Source of the DNA: Clostridia bacterium
Lineage (GTDB): Bacteria; Bacillota; Clostridia; Christensenellales; UBA1242
NCBI GenBank assembly: GCA_017503445.1
Contig: JAFVTB010000101.1
Location: forward strand, 1 to 6,806
DNA: 6,806 nt
Direction: 5' to 3'
The notes beneath the pieces were generated by a model. It was not told where the DNA came from and ran no database searches. It saw only the letters and a program-made list of their open reading frames with translations. Of the stretch, positions 1-5,890 are shown piece by piece; positions within the stretch are counted from its first letter, which is position 1, and the number at the start of each line of letters is the position of its first letter. The position numbers and the translations under genes are program-made.

Positions 1-494
1 GTGGAAAAATTGCCATTGCGGGCGATGGGCAAGTCACAATGTCGCAAAGTGTGATTTTCAAAAGCAACGCCCGCAAAGTGCGCAGGATTTATGATGATAA
101 AGTGCTTGTGGGGTTTGCAGGCGGCGTTGCCGATGCATTTGCCCTTTGCGAAAAGTTTGAAGAACTTTTAAACAAGTTTTCTGGAAATCTTATGCGCAGC
201 GCAGTTGAACTTGCGGGCTTTTGGCGCGGGGATAAGGCAATGCGCCAGCTTGAGGCCATGATGATTGTTGCGGATAAGGATCAGATTTTGATTGTTTCTG
301 GCACAGGTGAGGTTTTGGAGCCCCAAAACGGGCTGTGCGCGATTGGCAGTGGTGGCAATTTTGCCTATGCGGCTGCAAAAGCGCTTGCGGAAAACACAAA
401 GCTTTCTGCAAAAGAAATTGCCTTTAAGGCGCTGAAAATTGCAAGTGAAATTTGCGTTTTCACAAACGAAAATATTATTGTGGAGGAAATCTGA
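1..494 (+). CDS. hslV: HslV (ClpQ) peptidase subunit of the HslVU protease, 5' end missing
   Basis: HslV is the self-compartmentalising threonine (or serine, in some ClpQ) peptidase that forms the double-hexamer core of the cytosolic HslVU protease; HslU feeds it unfolded substrates. Reading starts in frame at base 3 with GKIAIAGDGQVTM, which aligns to about residue 10 of mature HslV, so roughly nine residues including the N-terminal nucleophile lie outside the window and cannot be checked. The ATG at base 39 is internal, not the start. About 163 residues are visible, against about 175 in full-length proteins. Seen: the GDGQ turn containing the conserved Asp17, the ARKVRR segment with the conserved lysine (Lys33 equivalent), SGTGEVLEP, the glycine-rich GSGGN motif and the typical ending ICVFTNENIIVEEI. 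The stop TGA shares its A with the hslU start, indicating translational coupling. Identification is secure. Confidence 0.97.
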   Translation, partial: GKIAIAGDGQVTMSQSVIFKSNARKVRRIYDDKVLVGFAGGVADAFALCEKFEELLNKFSGNLMRSAVELAGFWRGDKAMRQLEAMMIVADKDQILIVSGTGEVLEPQNGLCAIGSGGNFAYAAAKALAENTKLSAKEIAFKALKIASEICVFTNENIIVEEI

Positions 495-1804
495 TGAACC
501 TTTCACCAAAACAAATTGTTGAAGAACTTGATAAATACATCGTTGGGCAAACTGATGCCAAAAAGGCCGTTGCGGTTGCGCTTCGCAATCGCTATCGTCG
601 CAGCAAGCTTCCTGCAGAAATCCGCGAAGATATCACACCAAAAAACATCATTTTGAAAGGGCCAACAGGTGTTGGTAAAACCGAAATTGCCCGTCGCCTT
701 GCCAAACTTGTGAAGGCGCCTTTTGTAAAGATTGAAGCCACAAAATACACAGAAGTTGGCTATGTTGGTCGCGATGTTGAAAGCATGGTGCGCGATTTGG
801 TTGAAGTTGCCGTGCGTATGGTTAAGGACGAAAAAAAGCAGGAAGTGGAGCATAAACTTAAACCAATCGTGGACAAAAAATTGATTGATGCAATCAAGAA
901 ATCCAAAGATGCCCAAACTTCAAATATCGCCAGCGAATCAATTGTGGAAGATTATGAAGGTAATTATCACAGCGGCATTTATGATGACCTTGTGATTGAT
1001 ATTGATGTCAAGGAAATGCCAACGCCGCCACCTTTTATGGATGGTATGCCAGGGGCGATCAACCTTGGGGATATGCTTTCGGGCTTTATGAAGCCGATGT
1101 CGAAACATAAACGCATTTCTGTTAAACATGCGCGTGAACTTTTGTATGCGGAAGAATTTGAAAAAACTTTGGATAATGAAAGTGTGTGCCAGGAGGCCAT
1201 TCGCCGCGCCGAAGAAGAAGGCATTATCTTTATAGATGAAATGGATAAGGTGATTGGTAAGGGCAATTCCAGCGGTCCAGAAGTGTCAAGGGAAGGTGTT
1301 CAGCGCGATATCCTGCCGATTGTGGAAGGCAGCACTGTTGCCACCAAATATGGCAACATAAAAACAGATTTCATTTTGTTTATTGCTGCGGGCGCATTCC
1401 ATGTTTCAAATATTGAAGATATGATTCCTGAACTTCAAGGGCGCTTTCCAATCCGTGTGGATTTGCAAAACCTTAAGAAGGAAGATTTTAAGCAAATTTT
1501 GGCAACTCCTAAAAACGCAATCACTTTCCAATATGCAAGTTTGTTAAAAGTGGATAATATTGATCTTAAGTTCACCGATGATGCGCTTGAAGAACTTGCA
1601 GAGATTGCCGAACAGGAAAATGAAACCGCAGAAAACCTTGGCGCCCGCCGCCTTCACACGCTTTTGGAATGCTTGACGGAAGATATCTCTTTCAATGCCT
1701 CAGGTAACCACCCGCTTACGGAAGTTGTCATTGACAAAACCTATGTGCAGAATAAATTCAAAGACCAAAAAAAGCGTTATGACCTTAAAAAATATATTTT
1801 ATAA
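494..1804 (+). CDS. hslU: HslU (ClpY) AAA+ unfoldase of the HslVU protease
   Basis: HslU is the hexameric ATPase that unfolds proteins and threads them into HslV. The product is 436 residues, normal for the family (about 440-465). Visible motifs: Walker A GPTGVGKT at residues 56-63, the pore loop GYVGRD at 89-94, a charged, variable intermediate (I) domain roughly at 105-230, Walker B IIFIDE at 244-249, the arginine-finger region ELQGRFP with Arg317, and the sensor-2 motif GARR at 383-386. The C-terminus DLKKYIL fits the family tail that docks into HslV to activate it. The start is the ATG at 494, inside the hslV stop (TGATG overlap), with GGAGG at 482-486 seven bases upstream; an in-frame ATG at 452 would add 14 unconserved residues and is rejected. 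It is cotranscribed with hslV. All catalytic motifs are intact. Confidence 0.98.
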   Translation: MNLSPKQIVEELDKYIVGQTDAKKAVAVALRNRYRRSKLPAEIREDITPKNIILKGPTGVGKTEIARRLAKLVKAPFVKIEATKYTEVGYVGRDVESMVRDLVEVAVRMVKDEKKQEVEHKLKPIVDKKLIDAIKKSKDAQTSNIASESIVEDYEGNYHSGIYDDLVIDIDVKEMPTPPPFMDGMPGAINLGDMLSGFMKPMSKHKRISVKHARELLYAEEFEKTLDNESVCQEAIRRAEEEGIIFIDEMDKVIGKGNSSGPEVSREGVQRDILPIVEGSTVATKYGNIKTDFILFIAAGAFHVSNIEDMIPELQGRFPIRVDLQNLKKEDFKQILATPKNAITFQYASLLKVDNIDLKFTDDALEELAEIAEQENETAENLGARRLHTLLECLTEDISFNASGNHPLTEVVIDKTYVQNKFKDQKKRYDLKKYIL

Positions 1805-1813
1805 ATAAAAAAC

Positions 1814-1834
1814 CTTATTTTTTCAAAAAATAAG
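1814..1834. terminator. A/T-only hairpin after hslU, weak terminator candidate
   Basis: CTTATTTTT and AAAAATAAG form a perfect 9-bp stem around a 3-base loop, 10 bases past the hslU stop. The stem holds one C-G pair, and no T-run follows on the plus strand; the T-rich flank lies on the opposite strand. It may end hslVU transcription weakly or merely protect a 3' end. Confidence is low. Confidence 0.35.
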
Positions 1835-1851
1835 AAAGATATTCAAAACAG

Positions 1852-1880
1852 TTTACAAATAACAAAAAATATGTTAAATT
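1852..1880 (+). promoter_or_regulatory. Candidate sigma-A promoter of trxA
   Basis: TTTACA (1852-1857) is followed after 17 bases by TAAATT (1875-1880), with a TGn extended -10 element at 1872-1874. The start of transcription would fall near 1887, only a few bases before the AGGAGA ribosome binding site at 1890-1895. The -10 is imperfect, so this is inferred from spacing, position and the stand-alone nature of trxA. Confidence 0.5.
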
Positions 1881-1901
1881 TTCTTTTATAGGAGATATTT
1901 T

Positions 1902-2210
1902 ATGGAACAAATTAAACAAGAAGAATTTCAAGAAAAAGTTTTGAACAACTCAAAACCTGTGCTTGTTGATTTCTTTGCAACATGGTGTGGTCCTTGCCGT
2001 ATGCTTGGCCCAATCCTTGAACAAGTTGCCGAAGAAAACGGTGGCGCGTTTGATATCGTAAAGATTGATGTTGATGAAGCAGAAGATTTGTCAAGGGAAT
2101 TTGGCATTATGTCAATCCCAACACTTATGGTGTTCAAAGATGGCAAACTTGTTAAGCGCGAATCTGGGCTTCGTCCAAAAAATGCAATTATGGATATGAT
2201 GAAATTTTAA
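1902..2210 (+). CDS. trxA: Thioredoxin
   Basis: Small cytosolic thiol-disulfide oxidoreductase that reduces protein disulfides, normally recharged by thioredoxin reductase (not in this window). The 102-residue product is a single complete thioredoxin fold, close to the usual 105. Seen: the WCGPC active site at residues 28-32 with Cys29 and Cys32, the buried acid Asp23 in VDFFATW, and the cis-proline Pro72 in SIPTL next to the active site. There is no signal peptide or membrane segment. The ATG at 1902 has AGGAGA at 1890-1895 at good spacing, and the N-terminus has the normal family length before the first strand. It sits between its own candidate promoter and a strong terminator, so it appears to be monocistronic, although it adjoins the Fe-S operon, whose sulfur chemistry could use a thiol reductant. 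That functional link is inference only. Confidence 0.97.
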   Translation: MEQIKQEEFQEKVLNNSKPVLVDFFATWCGPCRMLGPILEQVAEENGGAFDIVKIDVDEAEDLSREFGIMSIPTLMVFKDGKLVKRESGLRPKNAIMDMMKF

Positions 2211-2212
2211 TT

Positions 2213-2242
2213 AAAAAAAGCGCGAAAAACCGTGCTTTTTTT
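2213..2242 (+). terminator. Intrinsic terminator of trxA
   Basis: A 12-bp stem (AAAAAAAGCGCG against CGTGCTTTTTTT, with one G-T wobble) encloses a 6-base loop, and its 3' arm supplies a run of seven T at 2236-2242. It starts two bases after the trxA stop. The A-tract on the 5' side would also let it work on the other strand. It separates trxA from the iscS promoter nine bases downstream. Confidence 0.88.
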
Positions 2243-2250
2243 AATGTCAC

Positions 2251-2279
2251 TTGACAAAAAATCGGGTTTGGTGTAGAAT
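2251..2279 (+). promoter_or_regulatory. Strong sigma-A promoter of the iscS-iscU operon
   Basis: A perfect TTGACA -35 box (2251-2256) is separated by 17 bases from TAGAAT (2274-2279), one mismatch from the -10 consensus. Transcription would start around 2286, leaving a leader of only about 15 bases. No room remains for a riboswitch or leader-peptide control. I saw no clear palindromic operator overlapping it; an IscR-type site cannot be judged by eye. Confidence 0.85.
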
Positions 2280-2290
2280 ATTTATAAAGT

Positions 2291-2294
2291 GGAG
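2291..2294 (+). promoter_or_regulatory. Ribosome binding site deciding the iscS start
   Basis: GGAG at 2291-2294 is six bases from the ATG at 2301 but only three from the ATG at 2298. An in-frame GTG at 2289 would overlap the site itself. The second ATG (2301) is therefore preferred, giving an N-terminus MNKKIYCDYAATT that fits the family. Confidence 0.7.
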
Positions 2295-2300
2295 ATTATG

Positions 2301-3491
2301 ATGAACAAAAAAATCTATTGCGATTATGCCGCAACAACATTTGTTTCTGGTGAAGTGATGCAGGAAATGATGCCTTGCTTTAACACTGTTTGGGGAAATG
2401 CCAGCAGTTTGCACAGCTTTGGTCGCGAAGCGGTTGCGCTTGTTGACCGCGCTCGTGATCGCGTTGCAAAGGCAATTAATGCCGACAAATCATCAGAGGT
2501 TTATTTCACCAGCGGTGGCACAGAGGCAAACAATTGGGCAATCAAAGGGATTGCCCGCGCCAACCGTGCAAAAGGAAATCATATTATCACCAGCGCGATT
2601 GAACATGAAAGCGTGCTTGAGGCGTGCCGTCAACTTGAAGCAGAGGGCTTTGTTGTGACATATCTTCCTGTTGATGAACATGGCCTTGTGTCAATCACAG
2701 ACCTTATTCACAGCATCAACGAAAAAACATCACTTGTTTCAGTGATGAGTGTGAATAACGAAGTTGGCACTGTGCAAAACATCAAAACCATTGCAAATAT
2801 TGCCCATGAATATGGTGCAATATTCCACACCGATGCTGTGCAGGCAATTGGTGCATTGAAAATGAATGTGAAAGATATGGATGTTGATGTGATGAGTATC
2901 AGTGGCCATAAAATCTATGCCCCAAAAGGCGTTGGCGCACTTTATGTGAAAAATGGCGTAAAGATTGAACCAATTTTGGCGGGCGGAAACCAAGAACGCG
3001 GTTTGCGTGCTGGCACAACAAATGTGCCTTCAATTGTTGGGTTTGGTAAGGCAATTGAAATTGCAACCCGCGATTTGGTTATCAACCAAAAGAAATTGAA
3101 AAGCATAAGGAACTATTTCCTTTCAAAAGTGGCTGAAAATATCAGTGATGTGCAGGTGAATGGTCACCCATATCAAAAGGTTCAAGGCACTGTTAACATT
3201 TCCTTTAAATTTGTTGAGGCAGAGGCACTTTTAACCCTTCTTGATATGGCGGGAATTGCTGTTTCAACGGGCAGCGCTTGCACAAGCGGCAGCACATTGC
3301 CATCACACGTTTTAAAGGCAATGGGGCTTTCAACCGAACTTGCCAAAGGAACAATCAGGTTCTCGTTTGGCAAATCCACAACCAAGGAAGATGTGGATTA
3401 CATCGTTGAAAAATTAACTGAATCTGTTGCAAAACTTCGTGAACTTTCCCCAAAATCAAAACGCGGCAGAAAGCGTAAGGAGGATAAATAA
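2301..3491 (+). CDS. iscS: Cysteine desulfurase, IscS/NifS type
   Basis: PLP-dependent enzyme that converts L-cysteine to alanine and a protein-bound persulfide, the sulfur source for Fe-S clusters and possibly for tRNA thiolation. The 396-residue product matches the usual length of 380-405. Seen in order: the N-terminal DYAATT (8-13); SGGTEANN in the cofactor-phosphate region; His102 in the EHES motif, expected to stack on PLP; Asp178 and Gln181 in HTDAVQAIG; the PLP Schiff-base lysine Lys204 in SGHKIYAPKG; and the active-site loop GSACTSGS with persulfide-carrying Cys327. These numbers sit within two residues of the E. coli IscS ones. The protein continues past the usual ELSP ending into a very basic tail (about 385-396, KSKRGRKRKEDK), which is unusual. 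It is three bases upstream of the scaffold gene, with which it forms a minimal sulfur donor-scaffold operon. nifS would be an equally valid name. Confidence 0.96.
   Translation: MNKKIYCDYAATTFVSGEVMQEMMPCFNTVWGNASSLHSFGREAVALVDRARDRVAKAINADKSSEVYFTSGGTEANNWAIKGIARANRAKGNHIITSAIEHESVLEACRQLEAEGFVVTYLPVDEHGLVSITDLIHSINEKTSLVSVMSVNNEVGTVQNIKTIANIAHEYGAIFHTDAVQAIGALKMNVKDMDVDVMSISGHKIYAPKGVGALYVKNGVKIEPILAGGNQERGLRAGTTNVPSIVGFGKAIEIATRDLVINQKKLKSIRNYFLSKVAENISDVQVNGHPYQKVQGTVNISFKFVEAEALLTLLDMAGIAVSTGSACTSGSTLPSHVLKAMGLSTELAKGTIRFSFGKSTTKEDVDYIVEKLTESVAKLRELSPKSKRGRKRKEDK
3477..3483 (+). promoter_or_regulatory. Ribosome binding site supporting a TTG start for the iscU-like gene
   Basis: AAGGAGG lies within the last codons of iscS, 11 bases before TTG 3495. 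The first in-frame ATG (3513) is 29 bases away, too far for this site. The N-terminus from TTG, MYNISVMERF, aligns with the normal IscU start MYSEKVMDHF, so the rare TTG start is favoured by both spacing and homology. Confidence 0.8.
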
Positions 3492-3494
3492 GCA

Positions 3495-3881
3495 TTGTAT
3501 AACATAAGTGTTATGGAACGTTTTTTGTGTCCAAAAAATGCAGGCAGTTTAAAGGGGGCAGATGTCATCGGTCAAGCCGAAAGCGCCGAAAAAGGCGATG
3601 TGGTGAAGTTTTATTTCAAAATAAATTCAAAATCCCACGTGATTGAAGATGCCCATTTCAAAACTTTGGGTTGCCCTGCGGCAATCGCGTGCAGTGATAT
3701 CATTTGTGATATGGTCAAGGGCAAAACTGTTGAACAGGCCTCTGAAATTTCCAATGCAGATATTATCAATCATCTGGGCAATTTGCCGGTGGATAAAATT
3801 TCTTGCGCCACAACGGTTGAGGCCGCAATGCGCGCAGGCATAAAAAAATTTTTAAAACAAGAAGAAAAAAATAAAAAATAA
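3495..3881 (+). CDS. iscU: IscU/NifU-N-like Fe-S cluster scaffold with altered ligand residues
   Basis: IscU-family proteins accept sulfur from IscS and iron to build [2Fe-2S] or [4Fe-4S] clusters and pass them to target proteins. The 128-residue product aligns along its whole length with the family: MYNISVMERF start, a GDVVKFYFKI strand, HFKTLGCPAAIA, MVKGKT and a C-terminal helix. Of the canonical E. coli ligand set (C37, D39, C63, H105, C106), Asp35, Cys60 and Cys104 are present, but the C37 position is Lys33 (in EKGD) and the H105 position is Ser103 (in KISC). The LPPVK motif, known in IscU as the HscA chaperone contact, reads LPVDK. Additional cysteines occur at 12, 66 and 71. It starts with TTG three bases after iscS, and the C-terminus is lysine-rich (KQEEKNKK). 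Family assignment is firm; whether it is a working scaffold with a different ligand set, a sulfur carrier or a specialised paralogue is open. Confidence 0.88.
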   Translation: MYNISVMERFLCPKNAGSLKGADVIGQAESAEKGDVVKFYFKINSKSHVIEDAHFKTLGCPAAIACSDIICDMVKGKTVEQASEISNADIINHLGNLPVDKISCATTVEAAMRAGIKKFLKQEEKNKK

Positions 3882-3893
3882 TTATAAAAAAAT

Positions 3894-3920
3894 AAAACTG
3901 CATTTTTTTGCAGTTTTTTT
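3894..3920. terminator. Bidirectional intrinsic terminator between iscU and veg
   Basis: AAAACTGCA (3894-3902) and TGCAGTTTT (3909-3917) form a perfect 9-bp stem with a six-T loop, followed by T to 3920. The upstream flank is A-rich (3884-3897), so the minus strand also reads hairpin plus T-tract. It lies in the 41-base gap between the convergent stops of the iscU-like gene and veg and can serve both. Confidence 0.88.
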
Positions 3921-3922
3921 AT

Positions 3923-4162
3923 TTAATTATCCAAAATTTTTACATCGCCGCAAAGCACATCAAAATAGGAAAATGTTTTGTTGCCCAAAATGTTGGGTGT
4001 GTCGGCTTCCACAGTGAAAACACTGGGATAAACATTTGAAATTACGCCATCAAATTTCACGATCTTGTTTCGGCCGCGGTTCACCTCCATTTTTACTGTA
4101 CGGCCTTTCAGTTGCAAAATTTTTTGTTTAACTGTTGCCAAATCAATAATATTTCTTTTCAT
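3923..4162 (-). CDS. veg: Veg family protein (DUF1021)
   Basis: Short conserved Bacillota protein; B. subtilis Veg is strongly expressed in growth and has been linked to biofilm gene regulation and, at times, to spore outgrowth. Its biochemical role is unsettled. The 79-residue product has the family layout: an N-terminal helix (IIDLATVKQKILQLKGR), a basic segment VNRGRNKIVKFDGV, the signature YPSVFTVEAD at about residues 45-54, and a final strand region FSYFDVLCGDVKI corresponding to the YSYADILTETVEL part of B. subtilis Veg. The ATG at 4162 is chosen because MKRNIIDL matches the family start and is preceded by GAGGGAG; an in-frame ATG nine codons upstream would add unconserved residues. It has no signal peptide. 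It is divergent from the SPOCS/LysM gene, sharing a 96-base intergenic region, and convergent with the iscU-like gene. Confidence 0.92.
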   Translation of the reverse strand: MKRNIIDLATVKQKILQLKGRTVKMEVNRGRNKIVKFDGVISNVYPSVFTVEADTPNILGNKTFSYFDVLCGDVKILDN

Positions 4163-4203
4163 AACTCCCTCTTGCCAAATTATTGCCAAACGGATAATTT
4201 TTA

Positions 4204-4232
4204 ATCATATCTTTTTTTGCGAGCGCATACAA
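4204..4232 (-). promoter_or_regulatory. Candidate sigma-A promoter of veg
   Basis: On the minus strand TTGTAT (4232-4227) is followed after 17 bases by TATGAT (4209-4204), five of six matches to the -10 consensus. The -35 matches only in TTG. The start of transcription would be near 4197, giving a leader of about 35 bases. It overlaps the forward promoter candidate almost completely. Confidence 0.5.
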
Positions 4233-4233
4233 T
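4205..4233 (+). promoter_or_regulatory. Candidate sigma-E-like (sporulation) promoter of the SPOCS/LysM gene
   Basis: CATACAAT at 4226-4233 is an exact match to the sigma-E -10 consensus (CATACAHT) known from B. subtilis. TCATATC at 4205-4211 matches five of seven positions of the -35 (GHATATT), and the 14-base gap is the normal spacing. No convincing sigma-A pair was seen on this strand, although TACAAT alone could act as a sigma-A -10. The predicted start near 4240 is just ahead of the ribosome binding site. The match is by eye. Confidence 0.5.
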
Positions 4234-4244
4234 GCTTTAAGCCC

Positions 4245-4255
4245 AAGGAGGTGAT
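4245..4255 (+). promoter_or_regulatory. Very strong ribosome binding site of the SPOCS/LysM gene
   Basis: AAGGAGGTGAT is an eleven-base match to the sequence complementary to the usual 16S rRNA 3' end, with AAGGAGG seven bases before the ATG at 4259. This suggests high translation when the gene is transcribed. It fixes the start; an ATG at 4254 is out of frame. Confidence 0.85.
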
Positions 4256-4258
4256 GAA

Positions 4259-5764
4259 ATGTCTGTTGAAAAGACAAAACTTGATTTTTTCAGCAAAAGA
4301 AAAATTGATGAAGAACAGGTCCTGGTGGAAAGCATCTTGAATGTGCCAGACGCGCAAAAAATTTTGTGGGTGGAGGCCACCGCACAGGTTGAAACCGTTG
4401 ACGCCATGACCAAAGAGGCCAGTTTTTCTGGCCAAGTGTTTTTAAACGCGGTTTATCTTGACGAAAACAAAAAAATCAGGGCAACTGAAATTGCCAGCCC
4501 TTTCCTTAACAAATTGATGTCTGCTGGCATAACTCCCGATTCACGCTTGCAACTTGTGGCAAACACTCTGTCTTGCGAATATGATGAATCAAAATCAAAG
4601 GTGCAATGCGTGGTTTCGGTGTCGGGCGATGTTGTTACGCCTCAAAGTGCCGAATTTGTTTGTGGCGGTGATGAAAGCGTGTGCGTGAAGCCCGATGATG
4701 TCAGTGCCCAAGGGCTTATTAAGCAAGATTCTGTGCTTTTCACCCAAGAAATCACTTATCCAATCACCGATAAAATGGAAAACATTTTGCGCGTAAGTTC
4801 AAAGGCGTGTTTGAAGGAGGTTGTGGCAGGTGAAAATATGTTCACCGTCAGCGGCGATATATTCACCGTGATAAAATACATCGAAGAAAGTGAAGAAGGC
4901 GGCAAAATTCAAACACTTAATTTCACAGAACCGTTCCGCAGGGAGATTGAAGCCAGTGGCTTAACCGAAGATGGCATTGTGGAGGCATTCGCGTGTGTGC
5001 GTCAAGATGCGTATAAATATGAGCTTGACAAGGAAGCAAACCGCGTTTTGATTGAAGTGCCAATTTTTGTGGCATATCGCATTTATGAAATGGTCGCCCT
5101 GCCGCGCGCGGTTGATGTTTTTTGCCTGACAAACAACCTTGCCACCACAACTGCATCAATTGAAAAATCAAATGCTGAAACCACAGAATTTTTTGAAACC
5201 AAGTTTGAAGGCAGCGTGCAACTTGACACCGCCGCGCCGCGCATTGATAAAATCATGGGCTTTTCAAACCCAAATTTGGTGATCACAGGTGCCGAGGTTG
5301 ATGGCGAAAAAATCTATCTTGAAGGCATTGTGGCGTTTGACCTTGCATATTTCAATGATGAACTTGCCGATGTCATCACGGTTCGCCAGGAAATCCCGTT
5401 TAAGATTTCCTTAAAAACTGAAGGTTTTGCGGGCGAGGCAACAAATATTGTGGCGCAAATTGTTGATGCCGATGTGGTCAGCCGCCGTGGCCGTGAGGTG
5501 CTTTTGGATTGCAAAATCAAAGTGCAAATGGGTGGCAAAACAGATGATGTTGATGCAATTATCAGCGATGTTCAGTTTGGCGAAACTTTGCCCGAAAAAA
5601 CTCATGCAATTGAAATTTATTTTGGCAAAAAGGGTGATGACCTTTGGCAAATTGCAAAAGAGCTTAAGGTTCAACCCGAAATCATCACCGCGCAAAACCC
5701 TGATCTTATCTTGCCGCTGGAGCAAAGTGAGAACATTGTTATATATAATGCTAAGATAAGATAA
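4259..5764 (+). CDS. SPOCS (DUF3794) repeat protein with C-terminal LysM, SipL-like
   Basis: The 501-residue product has the architecture of clostridial SPOCS-LysM proteins. In C. difficile the member SipL binds the coat ATPase SpoIVA through its LysM and is needed to encase the forespore. I see three related beta-rich units, roughly at residues 33-150, 157-245 (ILRVSSKA, then VSGDIFTVIKYIEE, then FTEPFRREIEASG) and 320-430 (LVITGAEVDGEKIYLEGIV, then IPFKISL), with a divergent stretch between the last two. The C-terminal LysM spans about 451-497 (KKGDDLWQIAKEL, then ITAQNPDL, then NIVIYN). There is no signal peptide or membrane helix and the chain is acidic, fitting a cytosolic, mother-cell role rather than a wall-bound one. 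It has its own promoter candidate and terminator and is divergent from veg. Many Clostridia carry several DUF3794 proteins, so orthology to SipL is not proven and no symbol is given. Confidence 0.85.
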   Translation: MSVEKTKLDFFSKRKIDEEQVLVESILNVPDAQKILWVEATAQVETVDAMTKEASFSGQVFLNAVYLDENKKIRATEIASPFLNKLMSAGITPDSRLQLVANTLSCEYDESKSKVQCVVSVSGDVVTPQSAEFVCGGDESVCVKPDDVSAQGLIKQDSVLFTQEITYPITDKMENILRVSSKACLKEVVAGENMFTVSGDIFTVIKYIEESEEGGKIQTLNFTEPFRREIEASGLTEDGIVEAFACVRQDAYKYELDKEANRVLIEVPIFVAYRIYEMVALPRAVDVFCLTNNLATTTASIEKSNAETTEFFETKFEGSVQLDTAAPRIDKIMGFSNPNLVITGAEVDGEKIYLEGIVAFDLAYFNDELADVITVRQEIPFKISLKTEGFAGEATNIVAQIVDADVVSRRGREVLLDCKIKVQMGGKTDDVDAIISDVQFGETLPEKTHAIEIYFGKKGDDLWQIAKELKVQPEIITAQNPDLILPLEQSENIVIYNAKIR

Positions 5765-5768
5765 AACT

Positions 5769-5789
5769 CAGCCAACGGGCTGTTTTTTT
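5769..5789 (+). terminator. Intrinsic terminator of the SPOCS/LysM gene
   Basis: CAGCC-AACG-GGCTG forms a compact 5-bp GC-rich stem with a four-base loop, followed directly by seven T (5783-5789). It begins four bases after the stop codon. Confidence 0.9.
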
Positions 5790-5890
5790 AATTTTACTTC
5801 TTAAAACTGCGTTTACTGTCTGCGTTTGCCTCCAGTCATTTAGGATAACTTAAAAAAATAACGGATTTTTGAAATTTTTGTTGTTTTTGT

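Noticed and set aside
39..41. ATG at 39 as the hslV start
   Set aside because: The frame is open upstream to base 3 and encodes the conserved GDGQVTM segment; this Met is internal and the true start is outside the window.
452..493. ATG at 452 as an earlier hslU start
   Set aside because: It would add 14 residues with no family similarity and lacks a ribosome binding site, while the ATG at 494 has GGAGG at the right distance and overlaps the hslV stop.
503..916. 137-codon open frame on the minus strand inside hslU
   Set aside because: Shadow of hslU; the Phe/Asn/Cys-rich translation resembles no family, and it has no ribosome binding site or promoter.
2280..2300. Leader of iscS as a possible riboswitch or IscR-responsive region
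   Set aside because: The leader is about 15 bases and no operator-like palindrome is visible, so there is nothing to support regulation beyond the promoter.
3513..3515. ATG at 3513 as the iscU-like start
   Set aside because: It would remove the conserved first residues of the family and is 29 bases from the ribosome binding site; TTG 3495 fits better.
4065..4340. 91-codon plus-strand open frame across the veg start region
   Set aside because: It is antisense to veg and runs through the divergent promoter region and the start of the SPOCS gene; no ribosome binding site and no recognisable protein.
5411..5725. Open frames of about 105-110 codons on both strands inside the SPOCS/LysM gene
   Set aside because: They lie entirely within a well-supported gene in other frames and have low-plausibility compositions.
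5807..5827. Direct repeat CTGCGTTT separated by five bases
   Set aside because: Two copies of eight bases are too short and isolated to call a CRISPR, an iteron or an operator.
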